A DNA stretch of 64,000 nucleotides. It comes from Cocos nucifera (lineage: Eukaryota > Streptophyta > Magnoliopsida > Arecales > Arecaceae). Position 1 is the first letter of the stretch; each line of letters begins with the position of its first letter. The stretch is taken from NCBI GenBank assembly GCA_006176705.1, contig QRFJ01000369.1:930001-994000 (forward strand). The letters are read 5' to 3'. The translations under genes and the position numbers were made by a program. Of this stretch, positions 1-10,330 are shown piece by piece. The notes under the pieces were generated by a model, which saw only the letters and a list, made by a program, of their open reading frames with translations, had not been told where the DNA came from and ran no database searches.

Positions 1-999
1 GATGAGTTGTCATTTATCATGACTTACAAGCGGTTGAGATCTATTTGCTAGAGTTCAAACATAAGTTGAAGACTTCAACATAGGCAGTGACCTGTAACCA
101 ATCAAGGTCTGTTGGGTCAATGTTTAGTGATTTTAAGAAGTTCGGAAGCCTCTTGGATCGTGTACAAGTAGGTGCCTCCTAAATTAAGATCTGAAGTACT
201 ATACTCCATCCTTTGCGAAGTAGTTGTTAGCTATAACATGGACTAAGTAGGTCTATGACTAGCTGGAAGAAGCTCGTCCTAAAAGATATTCAAATGAAAG
301 GACCTTAACTAATGGAAGCACGACTAAACGAAGTATGTTCAGAAGGAGTCCTCCTAGAAGAAGCACTATCGGAACGAGCGGGACTGGAGGAGTTCGTCCA
401 GAAGGAGTTCGATTGAAGAAGTTCGTCCGAAAGGAGTTCGGCTAGAAGAAGCATGCCCGAAGGAGTTCGACTGGAAGGAGCACTGCCGGGAGAAGCGCGA
501 CTAGAGGAGTTCATGCAGAAGGAATTCGACTGGAGGAGTTCATCCAAAAAGAGTTTGCTTGGAAGGAGCACTGTCGGAAGGAGCACAACTAGTGGAGTTC
601 ATCCAGAAGAAGTTCGGCTGGAGGAGTTCATCCAAAAGAAGTTTGACTAGAGGAGTTTATCCGAAAGGAGTTCGCCTAAAAAGAGCATACCCAAAGTAGT
701 TCAGTTGGAAGGAGCGCATTGTTCGTAATATAGGACTTCAACTATCTTCAAAACTCATCACTAATCAAGGTTGGGAGGGTTAAACTTTGATTCTATCATT
801 CATTCTAAGTTAAGAAGTAAGATTAATTAAATAATAGTTCTTCTTTATTGTTCAAGACTGTCTGGCCAGGTTTCATTATGCCTTTGACAAGTTCCACGGT
901 ATGGACTTGTTGTTGGGAGGATCGACGAATTCCTTCAGAACGGGGGTCAGTGGCTAAATACTTCGATGGGGGTTATTTTACCCTCAACACTTGTCCCCT
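1..999 (-). repeat. Tat-type LTR, partial (3' LTR)
   Basis: It ends at 999 with CCCTCAACA, matching the CCCCCAACA ends of the LTRs at 28709 and 61599. The window start lines up with about position 60810, roughly 310 bases inside the LTR at 60498-61599, so about 300 bases are missing to the left. The middle carries a purine-rich minisatellite, listed separately. Confidence 0.7.
318..720. repeat. purine-rich minisatellite inside the LTR
   Basis: Imperfect repeats of about 24-27 bases built round GAAGGAGTTCG and GGAGCACT blocks run along this stretch. Equivalent GAGGAGTTCG repeats lie inside the LTRs at 27590-28709, 32633-33749, 40223-41314 (reverse strand), 41945-43029 and 46657-47746. Short open frames here (for example 305-586) only reflect the repeat and are not genes. 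Confidence 0.7.
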
Positions 1000-1693
1000 A
1001 CTCCCAAGTTTAAATTTTGAATGAAGAAAGTATAGAAAAATTGCTGTAGCCAAAGTTCTTTTTCAGCTTTCTGCTCTAAAAAAATGAAACCTTTTGACTT
1101 TTCTTAATGGACGCTGAGGTTTAATGCCGAATGACCTAAAAGGATAAATTCTCTTGAAGACTCATCTGGCACAGAGCTCCATGTATGGTGCAATTATTAT
1201 TTCACCAGGTACTAGGAATAAGTGGGACATGTGGCGGGTTGGGGTCGATTGAGGAGGTCCTGTAATCATAACTTTCTCTACTTTCGTATGCCTATTTAAG
1301 TTCTTTTTCTTCTCTTTCTCAGCTCTTCATCTCTGCCTGAGTTTTCTTTCTTCATTCATTCTTCTCCATCTCCGGGTGCTCCAGCCTTTCCATCTATTTT
1401 CCAGCCATCAACAACTGGTTCCAGCCCCCTCGACCGCCTTACCTTGTTTCTTCTCGTCCATAATCCTTTCGACCGTCAAAGTCCCTCTCGACCGCATCTC
1501 GTCTTTCGATCATCTCCTTAATGACCTAGGTTAGTCCTCCATTATCCTTTCTTCTTTTCTTTTGCTTTTGGGCCTTATAGTCTTCTATACGAGTTTCATA
1601 ATTCTTTTCCTAAGGTTTCATAATCCTTTTGTTGCCATTTTCTCAAAGATTTTTAAGTTTCTTTTGATTCGAATATCTTCCAAAATTTCTTGA

Positions 1694-4690
1694 TTGTCCA
1701 GTTCTAGGAGTTCGTCCGATTCTTCTCTCCAAAACCTTGATTCCAAAGAAAAGACTGAACCTAGGGATGTACCCCGGTTGAACTTCGTGCCTAAAACTAT
1801 TTCATATTTCTTATCCTCGGATGATCTTTTCTTAATCAGGATCCAATATGAAATTCCTCCTGAGTACGAACTGAAACTCCCTGGACCAAGTGACTGGGCT
1901 TATTTTCCTCCTCCAGGGCATTTTTGTTTGTACTTAGAAGCTTTTCGTGCCGAACTGAGACTTTCCCTCCCTTCTTTTGTAGTAGCTCTTTTTCATTTTC
2001 TGAACATCTCTTTTACTTTCATAGTGCCAAACTCTTTTAGGTTCATTATTGGATTCATCTTTCTTTACTTCTCTATCGAAGTTTGTCTAACCATTTTTCT
2101 ATTTTGGAACTTTTATACTTTTAAGCATCATCCTTCTACAAAGTACTGGTGGTACTTCTCGTCCTAGTTTGATAAGAAAGAACTGTTAAAAGGTGTCCCT
2201 TCTTCTATCCATAACTAAAAGGAGAGGTTCTTCTTTGTGTCCTGTCCAACTTTAGAGTTAGAACTTCCTCCCTAGGGTTTTCTTAGAGAATCAGTTCGTC
2301 GAGCTCCTAGTTTAAAGAAGGACAATCCTGAATCTGTCAATAAACTTAGGAACTACCAGATCTCTCTCCTATCCAAACTTTTGAAGGATCGGACTTTGTT
2401 CAATATGGGCTTGAATCCTGCTGGTATATCTCTACACTTCATAAAATTTCTTCTTCTTCTCCTCTCTCTCTCTCTCTCTCTTTTTATTATTTTCTTTTTT
2501 TTATTGTAGAGATGGATGCTCAGGTAGCTAACATACTTGCTAGGAGGCTCCAAGCACACAAGAGAAAAGGAAAGACTCCCAGTAAGGTTTCAAAGAAAGC
2601 AAGGGTTGATACCTCGAGCTCTACAGCTCCTACCAATGAAACTGCTGCTCCTAAGGTTCCTAATGGCATTGAGGTTGTTCTGATCGCCAAGGTAGATGCT
2701 ACTGATGGGGCCGCAATGCTCCCTACATCTTCGGGCCCTCCCATCGAAGTTCAAATTTTGGAGCTTCTTACGGGAGGAGAAAAGAAAGAAAAAACAAAGG
2801 AGAAATAGAAGTCGGTTATTGTGAAAATTTGGCATAAAACTCATCCCAGTAAGTCTGATAATGGTGATGAAGACTTGGAAGAAAATTTCTTCTACAACCG
2901 AGACATCATCAGAGATTTGATCGATAAATTTATCCTACCTGAGGTGGTAGACAAAATTGCTAACTTCAATTATGAGCAGCGCACTTGAGATTTCCTCGGA
3001 GCCTTCCTCGAGGTAATTATCTTGTCTCTTCTTTCTCCTTCCTTTCTTTTTATATGCATATATATATATATCTAACTCAATTTACTTCTTGTAGTCAGGT
3101 CATCAATTGCTCGCTTACATCAAAATGGTGAACCGCTTGAGTTCGAAAGCATTGAAGGCTCAAGAGGACCATCAAGCCAAAGTCAGCCACCTCTAGGAAG
3201 AGAAAGCCATCGAGGTCGATCACTTTATGAAGGAGAAGGTTGTCGAGATTAAAGCTCTTTAAGAGGCATTCAAAAAGAAAGAGCAAACATTGATGAAACT
3301 GAAGACTGTCTTGGCTTTGGAAGAAGAGAGAAGAAGAAGGTTGAAGCCGAGATCATCGAATTGAAGGAGCAAGTTTTGAGATAGATCTCGGAGGCGAAGG
3401 CTCAGGCAGTAGAGGAGTTTAAAGTCTTCTCTGAGATAAAGAAGCTGAATATCAAATTCGATCAGGAAACCTTCATCAAGAGGTTCAAGCTTTGCGAGGA
3501 TAGGATAGCTAGCAAGTTCTCCAAGCTCGACTTTGGCTTTCTTGTTGAAGAGGCTCTTGACGAAGAAGCAGGACCATCTGTTGCTACAATCAACCTTTCC
3601 CCTGCAGAGCTTGCCACTAAAGAGCTGGGGCTAATCGATGCTACTTCAAACTTCTCGGCTGCTCTCCCAGAGGTCTGAGATCTTTTAATTTGTATTTTTT
3701 CTTTTCATTTATCTCTTCTCCTATATTCGAGGAATATTTTGATTAATGAAAATAAATTTATGTTAAGTTTGTATCGTGGTGTGCATGTTTTTTAGAATCC
3801 TCCTAGTGAAGATAATCACGCTTCGACTCCCCCTACTGACGCTACCCCATTGCTCTAGGGCCTTTCTTTGTGATCTATCATTAAGAGTCTGAAGAGGGAG
3901 GTTCACTAAACTAAGAGAAAACTGAAGAAAATAGAGGATGAGCTTCAGAAGTTGAAGAAATATTATTCGAAAGCTACAATTGAAGTTACCCACCTTCGAT
4001 AAGCCCACAAAAAGGATGCTATGGATTATATCAATAAAAAGTGCCATCTGACGGAGGAGTTGGAATGGGTGAAGAAGCTTGATAGCAACAAGGCATGGAT
4101 TCTAATGGCCAAGGCAAGCTCTCTAGAAGTCGAGTTGAAGGCTGCACAAGAAAGGATTACTTGAAGGAAGCTCGACATGGTCCACCAATATAGAGGAATA
4201 TGGTTGGAATTGGACAAAGAAGTTCTTTAAACTCCAAAATCAATTACAGGCAGCTGAAGACTCTCATAATAAATATAGATGCGATTGGTGTAGCCAAGTC
4301 ACTGACCTCAAGAAAAAGCTTCGAAGTGCTGATGATGAGATCGCTCGACTTCGACGATAATTGTCTGAAGGAGATCGAGCTAGCTCGAATAGGAACTCGG
4401 TGAAGGTTTTGTCTTTACGAAGCTCTTTGGAGGGCTTGTCTACTTTATAAGAAAATAGCCAAATAAAAGTATAGGAGTTGAAGATACAGATGGTCTATCA
4501 ATAGGATGCTGTGAAGGATGCGGAGGCTTAAGAAAGAAACTGAGAAAAGTTGAAGATGACTCCCAGAGGTATAAGAAGTTGTTGAGTGAAAGCCTGGCGG
4601 CTCGACAGAAGCTCGAAGAGAAGATTAAAGACTTTAAGATATCCCTGATATTAGCTGGTGCTGGCAGTCCGAAGTCTGACTCTGAATAGG
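1694..4690 (+). pseudogene. Transposase_28-type gene, decayed, four exons
   Basis: Exon 1 (about 1694-2423) encodes a conserved block with motifs such as YEIPPEYELKLPGPSDWAYF, then FCLYLEAF, FRFIIGF and KYWWYFSS. This matches the domain called putative gypsy type transposon (Pfam Transposase_28). An intron follows (GT at 2424, AG at 2508-2509), then a basic exon (MDAQVANILARRLQ, RKGKTPSKVSKKARV). Further probable introns lie at about 3013-3094 and 3676-3795. The last exons are heptad-rich and probably coiled coil, ending near 4690. The start codon reads TTG at 1694, and several in-frame stops are present (2165, 2214, 2806, 3197, 3367). A better-kept copy starts at 62245. Biochemical role unknown; it does not resemble a catalytic transposase. 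Confidence 0.75.
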
Positions 4691-4889
4691 ACTTTAGCAT
4701 CTTTTTCTCTTCTTCTTTTTTCTTCTCTTTTCTTTTTTTTTTAATCTGATCCTGCGGTCCTTTTCATATATTGAACTTTTATTTCAATGAAATACTATGA
4801 TTGTCTCATCTCAGACGTATACTTTTGTAGTTCTTCTTTTTTTTTCCGATGAAGTTATTGGGGTGCAAAAGGACCGTTGAAAAGGCCTC

Positions 4890-5437
4890 TTCTCGTGTCT
4901 CCCTATCAGAATGAGATCCTCCTCTTATTTCTAATAGGGCTGACCTTTATCTTTGTTAGGATGAGATCATTCTCCTGTTTCTAACAAAATTATTAGAATA
5001 CAAAAAAGGATCATTGAAAGGGCCTCTCTCCTCCTCCTATCTTAAATAATCAAAGGTCTTCATCCATGTCAGAATGAGATTCTCCTCCTATTTCTGACTT
5101 AGTTGGCTTTTATCCTTATTAGGACGAAGTTCTCTTCTTATTCCTAATAAGATCAGTAGGATACGAAAGAGCCATTGAGAGGGCCTCTCTCCTTTGATCC
5201 ATATTAAGACAAGATTCTCCTCCTAACATGGTTGGTCTTTATCTTTGTTAAGATGAGATCCTCCTTCTAACTCTAATAAAGTTATTGGAGCATAAAAGAG
5301 TCGTTGAAAGGGCCTCTCTCCTCCTTCTATCTTAAATAATCAGAGATTTTTATCCATGTCAGGATGAGATTTTTTTCCTATTTCTGACACGGTTGGCCTT
5401 TACCCTTGTTAGGATGAGGTTCTCCTCCTGTTCCTAA
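4890..5437. repeat. tandem hairpin repeats of a Tat element
   Basis: About six copies of a unit of roughly 90-120 bases are seen. Each contains GTTAGGATGAGATTCTCC or a variant, followed by TTCCTAAC or a variant, and the text GGGCCTCTCTCC. The first and last parts of each core are inverted repeats. The best copy is at 5115-5151, with arms CTTATTAGGA and TCCTAATAAG. Related hairpins occur at 31032-31068 and 44454-44490 in other Tat elements. No coding is seen. Confidence 0.75.
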
Positions 5438-5454
5438 CATAACTTATTTTATTA

Positions 5455-5922
5455 AATACTTTATGAAATACTTTATTTTGTAATATCTTTTATTTTCTAA
5501 ATATTGCATTATCATTGAAACTCATATGCTTGATCCGGTAAGAAAGCCTAGGTTTTACTTACTGAGATAGTATAGCTTTTTTTTTTTATAGAGGAATAAT
5601 GTTGGGATCGATAGAGAATCTAGGCTTAAAGATCTGCATAGCAAACTTGAAAATTTTGGTAGCTGAACTTAGATTATTAAATGATCCTAAACTTATAGTA
5701 GATTATTTATAAATTTTAAGATATAGATTTTGATTTTGATTTTGGATTTAGATGCTCTGAACCAATCTTGGTTTATTTGCTTGAGGAATAATGAAACTAA
5801 ATTTCTTATTATATTTTATTTATGATGGATTTCAGTTGATTATAATTAATTGACTTCGTATTATTGAGGGCGGTACCCCTCGATAGCATGATCATGTTAT
5901 GTCCTGGATTTAGGGCGTGACA
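5455..5922 (+). repeat. 3' end of a gypsy LTR, plus orientation
   Basis: The stretch contains TTTTACTTACTGAG (about 5553-5566), a motif I associate with chromoviral LTRs, and ends GGGCGTGACA at 5922, a common plant gypsy LTR end. The last 75 bases or so resemble, in inverted orientation, the LTR end at 9347 and onward. No tRNA-type primer site follows at 5927, so this is either a 3' LTR or a solo LTR. The left boundary is uncertain. Confidence 0.5.
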
Positions 5923-8249
5923 CTTAATATATCTCTTTTTGCACCTACCAACCTTATTCATCTGAAAAAAATAAAGAAGAGGATGAGCTACAAAGCTCAT
6001 TAAGTAACCATGCTCCATTTAATAGATCAAGCATAAATTTTATATGATTTAATGAATCATTTGGAAGATAACTTTTTTGGCAAAATAAAATATTTCATAA
6101 TTATAATAATATGACAAACTACATAGTAACAATCTAATCATATATGCATCAATCATACATGTCTATAAAAAAATAAATTTAGGTACAATAATTAAAAAAA
6201 TAATCATAGTCATCAAATACTTGCCATAGCTATATTATTTTTTTTAAAAAAATAATGCTCATAGATTTCTCGTGCTACAGTCACTATAATCCATGACAGG
6301 GCCATTTTTGTAATCGATAAGATTTCATTATTCATCTTCATTATCAACTTTAACCCATTGGCAGAAGGCCATTTTCGTTGGATGCTAGCTCCAAGGTGTT
6401 GATTTACCCCAATAAAGGCGATCATAGCTATCTAAGAGCTTATGATCTTATTTCCTCAATTATATTTTTTTAAGTCATATTTTCTTAAAATATAATTTCA
6501 ATTATATTTCTTTAAGTCATATTTTCTTAAAATATAATTTCTTAAATTATACATGAATAAAATATTAAATAAATTTAGAGCAATTCAACTATTTTCGTAA
6601 AACTTGTAATTCATAGTTGAATCATATATATCATTCTGGTATCCAATACACTTTTTACGATTGAGGAACTATTTACACATGAGTAGTATAAGACAATGCT
6701 ATAAAAACATGGATCATTTGACAATAATATATGGATCATAAATTTTTCAAAAAATACAAAGCTAATAGTACCAATATAATTTAAATTTATGTTTTTATTC
6801 TTTATTGAAATTGACTAGCAATACAAAATCAATGATATTCATATTAAGGTCACTTACCTCAGTTTGCTCAGATATTGCTAGATCAAATGGGCAAACTTGC
6901 CTAACCTATCAAAGATTATTTTAAAAGACAAATTAATCTATATGCATTATTTAGAAGTCTAATTATGAAATGAGAAGTTCTAGGGGACCCATGATAGACT
7001 CGACTTGGTTTTAGATGCAAATTAGGGAAGGAGAAGGAAAAGATCAATCTAAGCAGTCTCTATAATGCCAGTCTATGATCCTCAATCAGAAGGGTATACT
7101 GAGAAGAATAAGATCTTCAAGTGAGATCTACAGATTTGGTAGAGGGGGAAGATCAATCAATAGATGGGATCAATTTTTTTTCTTTCTCTCTCTCTTTTTC
7201 TTTTTTCTTTCTAGCAAAATGGGGGCATAAGCCCACCCTTTACTAGAAGAGGGGAAGAGGGGGAGGGCATAGTGGCCTAACTCATGTTCGGCGAGCGTGT
7301 GTCGGTCACAAGAGCACGATGATGCGAAGATAGATACCAAGAGGGCAGCAAAGCCAAAAAAGAGAAGCATAAGGAAGTGCTTTTGAGGCTATTTTTTGAA
7401 TGATCCATTATCGGATTTCAACCACAAGAGGGAGGATCAAGTGAATGAAAGCACAAGAGAAGAGATCGGATTCTTACCTAGGCTCTAGCAAGCACTACAA
7501 TCATGGGTTGGGCAGTCAAAACAGGGCACAGTAAGCCTAACAAAGAAGTGGAGATAAGGAGAGAGAGATAGAGACGGGAAGGGGAGAAGGAGATTGATGG
7601 CCAAAGCAACTGATGGAAGGAGAATAAATAAGGGGACGAGATCAACAATCTTGCGATCTCTTCACACTTCTAAAAATGGGTGAGAGAATTTGTGCCAGTA
7701 GGTGGAGAATCTACTAGACAAGGAACGACGAGATGAGGTTCACGATGATCATGGTCTCCCTTTCTCTAATTTTTTTTGTCTTTCTTTCTTGATCGTGATC
7801 CTACCAGCTAAATCGCATGACTTCTTATTTTCTTCCTTCTTTCTTTCTTTCTTTTTTCTTTTTATTTTTTCCATCTTTGTCGTGATCCAACCGAATCACC
7901 CAACTTATTGTGATTTTTCTTTATTTCCTTATTATGATTTTGCTAGCCAAAACAGCCAAGAGAGGGAGAAATCACACTTGATTTCTTTTTCCTTTCTTTA
8001 TCTTTTATTTTTATTTTTTTATCTTTATCGTGATCCGATCGAATCATCTAGCTCATTACAATTTTTCTTCCTTTCCTTATCATTATTCTACTAGCCAAAA
8101 TAGCGGAGGAGAGAGAAATCTTACTTGATTTCTTCTTTCTTTGTTTGTTTTGTTATTTGCGATGCCAGACTGGTGATAGGGGGATATGAGAAATTCACAA
8201 GATGGTCTCCTCGCTTAGTTTTTCTTTTTCTCCTTTTCATTTGCATTGA
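5923..8249. other. no gene seen; AT-rich, possible chromovirus LTR remains
   Basis: No convincing coding region on either strand. 5923-6850 is very AT-rich. 7170-7700 is purine/pyrimidine-biased, and 7740-8150 holds long C/T tracts. The minus-strand chromovirus at 8250-9347 should have its 3' LTR starting at 8261 and running left, so part of this stretch may be that LTR, but I could not find its end. Confidence 0.4.
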
Positions 8250-8450
8250 CTAGTCATCACATTCTTCCTTCAAAATAAATTTCATCCTCGAAATTTGCAT
8301 ACTTAAACCTCTGAATAGCTATGGGTGAATCCATCTCATTTCATCCTTGAGCTCCTAAGTTGCCTCTCTTTCTGAACAGTTGCTCCCTGGATTTCTTGAT
8401 TGGTCATTCTGACTCTCTGACCCCTCTCCTTCTCTGAGCTTTTCAAATCT
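8250..8450 (-). pseudogene. chromovirus pol C-terminus (post-integrase tail)
   Basis: On the minus strand one frame reads EAT, a stop where Trp is expected, ELKDEMRWIHP, a stop, LFRGLSMQISRMKFILKEE. The EATWE-x-E-DEM pattern is typical of the end of gypsy pol, where chromodomain-type proteins finish. Two TAG stops disrupt it. The upstream 80 bases are compatible with the preceding linker but too decayed to assign. Confidence 0.55.
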
Positions 8451-8689
8451 GATTCAACCTTCAAGGTTCTTTCTAGCACATCTTTATAGTTAAAGAAAAT
8501 GTTGGAGGATAAATGGGACCAAATTGTATATCATAGACCCTACTCAAACCTATTCACTTTGCCTCTCTCAGACTCAATAATCTAAGGGCAAAAGCATCTC
8601 AGCTCATTAAACTTATTGGCATATTATAACTGACATATTCTCTATCTGTCTTAGGATTAGGAACTCATTCTCCTTTTCTAATTTTATCA

Positions 8690-9205
8690 AATCAAAAAAA
8701 TGTTGATCATAAAATATTCTTTTAAATTGTTCCCCAGAAAGCTAGTTTGCAGCATCTCTATAAGTAGTCTTGGTAGCAGTCTGCTAGAATTCAACATTTT
8801 CCTTGAGCATCAAAATAACAACTCCCACTTTAACATCTTTAGAAAATTGAAGTGCATCAAACATCATCTTCATCTTCCAAATCTATGTCTTAGTTGCCAA
8901 TGATTAGCTCTACCCTCAAAAAGAGGTGAATTGAGCTTCTTAAATTTTTCATAATAGAATTCAGAAGGAGGAGGAGGTCTAGGAGGTGCTTGAACCTGCT
9001 GTTGCTGCTAGAGCAATTGAGCCACTACCTAGCATACTTTGGCAATGTCAGCTTGATTGGCCAGAGTGCTAGAAGCTTGCTCCACCGGTTGGTCAGTATA
9101 TCCCCTCATAGCCACACTTGTTCCTATTTTCCTAGCAGCAATGTTGGCTCAGACTTCCTCCTCTTTAAAGCTCATTTTTTGTGCCTATCATAAGTGCCAA
9201 TAATA
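8690..9205 (-). pseudogene. chromovirus gag remnant
   Basis: Minus-strand frames give PPPPSEFYYEKFKKLNSPLF, FEG, and later a stretch equivalent to MMFDALQFSKDVKVGVV and GEQFKRIFYDQHF. This is the plant chromoviral capsid pattern (F.KL.P..F.G, then a basic F...F.DQ.F end). Frameshifts and stops break it. A Gln-rich and Pro-rich N-terminal stretch lies at 8975-9030. Its position next to the primer site supports gag. Confidence 0.6.
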
Positions 9206-9329
9206 ATCAAGAACAATAACAGAGTTAAGAAAATTCATCTATTTCTTATTTAATGAAAAATAGATCTATCTAGATGAGATCTATCCATCCATTACTAAGC
9301 TTTAACTTGTATCCATTGATAAAATCTAT

Positions 9330-9341
9330 GCTTTGATACCA
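9330..9341 (-). promoter_or_regulatory. primer binding site, initiator tRNA-Met type
   Basis: The minus strand reads TGGTATCAAAGC, one base from the standard plant TGGTATCAGAGC. It lies five bases after an LTR end (GCATGGCA, ending at 9347). Confidence 0.7.
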
Positions 9342-9346
9342 CTAAG

Positions 9347-9525
9347 TGCCATGCTCCAAATCCAGAATATGACATGGCTGTGCAACCGTGGGTATCACCC
9401 ACAATAACACGAAGCCCAAAAGGATAATCTTTATGAATGATTATACAATAATCTCATTATTTCATAGTCATAAGTTTTTTTTTGATAAGGTAGTTCATTC
9501 AAACAATTTTTGTATGAATACAAGC
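9347..9525 (-). repeat. 3' end of the chromovirus 5' LTR
   Basis: On the minus strand this stretch ends with TTCGTGTTATTG, GGGTGATACCCAC, CATGTCATATTCTGGATTTGG and GCATGGCA. The pattern matches the LTR end at 5922 closely but in the opposite orientation. Its upstream part appears lost at about 9525, where copia gag sequence begins. Confidence 0.55.
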
Positions 9526-9529
9526 TGGA

Positions 9530-10330
9530 TTGTCCTCTACTCAAAAAGCACCTAAAAGGATCGAGAATAGAGTAATGCTAGGAATTTGGACAGATAGTGA
9601 TACATCAAGCTCGGATAAGGAAGAGAAAGTTGCAAATATTTGCCTTATGGCCATTGATGATGAGATAAATCTTGAAAAATCTTTTGAATTCATATTTGAT
9701 GAATTATTTAAAGCTTTCAATGACTTAATAATTGAATATAAAAAGATAGGATTGAAAAATAAATATTCTTTTAGCTGATAAAAAGAGTAAACTATTGATT
9801 GAAAAAGAAGATATTTTGAAAGAAATAAAAACTTTAGCTAAGAAAAAGAAGAAGATGGTACAATCTAAAAAATTTCTAATTGAAGAAAAAGAAAAACTCC
9901 TAAGATCTAAAAATTTTATTTTAGAAGAAAATAAGAAATTAAGAAAAGAGATTGAAACATTGAAGCCCGTGCTTAAAAAATTCATCTTTGGATCTCAAAA
10001 GCTTCAAACAATATTGAACAATCAAAAGATTATTTTCAATAAAGCTGAAATTGGTTATACTTCTTTAAGAAAATAAAAATTTATGAAGAACATATTTAGC
10101 AAAGCTTTATTTGAAAATTATTTAATTACATGTTTCAAACATAATAAAATAGGGCACAAAATTTTTAAATATAATATTAGAAGAATTGGTCATACTTTAG
10201 TCAAACAAATTTAGATTTCAAAAGGAATCATGTGCTCTAATCTCAATGGACCCAAGATGACTTAGGTATCAAAAATTAGTAAATAATTTTGTAGGTACAC
10301 CAAGGATCCAATGTAATGAAAAGAGAAAAA
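9530..10330 (+). pseudogene. Ty1/copia gag C-terminal remnant
   Basis: The first part reads DSDTSSSDKEEKVANICLMA and then FEFIFDELFKAFNDLIIEYK, followed after a frameshift near 9770 by a long Lys/Glu coiled coil ending ETLKPVLKKFIFGSQKLQ. Further on are a degraded zinc-knuckle region (CFKHNKIGHKIFK) and SKG...NGPKMT.VSK, matching the usual plant copia IWVPKG...GPK..WVPK gag tail. The N-terminal capsid part is missing and no ATG start is present. Plus strand, unlike the chromovirus to the left. Confidence 0.7.

Larger units (their letters stand above)
1..5445 (-). mobile_element. Tat-lineage Ty3/gypsy element, 3' portion (truncated)
   Basis: The order is LTR, polypurine tract, antisense Transposase_28 gene, hairpin repeats. 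The same order, read on the plus strand, starts at 60498. The related element at 41945-47746 carries gag on the minus strand, so the sense strand here is taken as minus and this is the 3' end. The complement of the bases just after the LTR (1000-1016) gives a G-rich polypurine tract. No gag, protease or pol is seen; to the right it stops against another element's LTR near 5450. The lineage call is an inference from the related copies. Confidence 0.65.
8250..9525 (-). mobile_element. collapsed Ty3/gypsy chromovirus
   Basis: Read on the minus strand, it shows an LTR end (up to 9347), a primer site for initiator tRNA-Met (9330-9341), gag remains (about 9205-8690) and then directly the C-terminal end of pol (about 8450-8250). 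Protease, reverse transcriptase, RNase H and the integrase core are absent, so a large internal deletion has joined gag to the pol tail. A TGTGATGAC start at 8261 suggests that the pol frame ran into the 3' LTR. Confidence 0.6.

Noticed and set aside
305..650. Overlapping frames on both strands in the first LTR
   Set aside because: Ser/Glu-rich by-products of the purine minisatellite.
7170..8094. Frames such as 7702-8094
   Set aside because: Low-complexity Phe/Leu/Ser frames from C/T-rich sequence, many starting at non-ATG codons.
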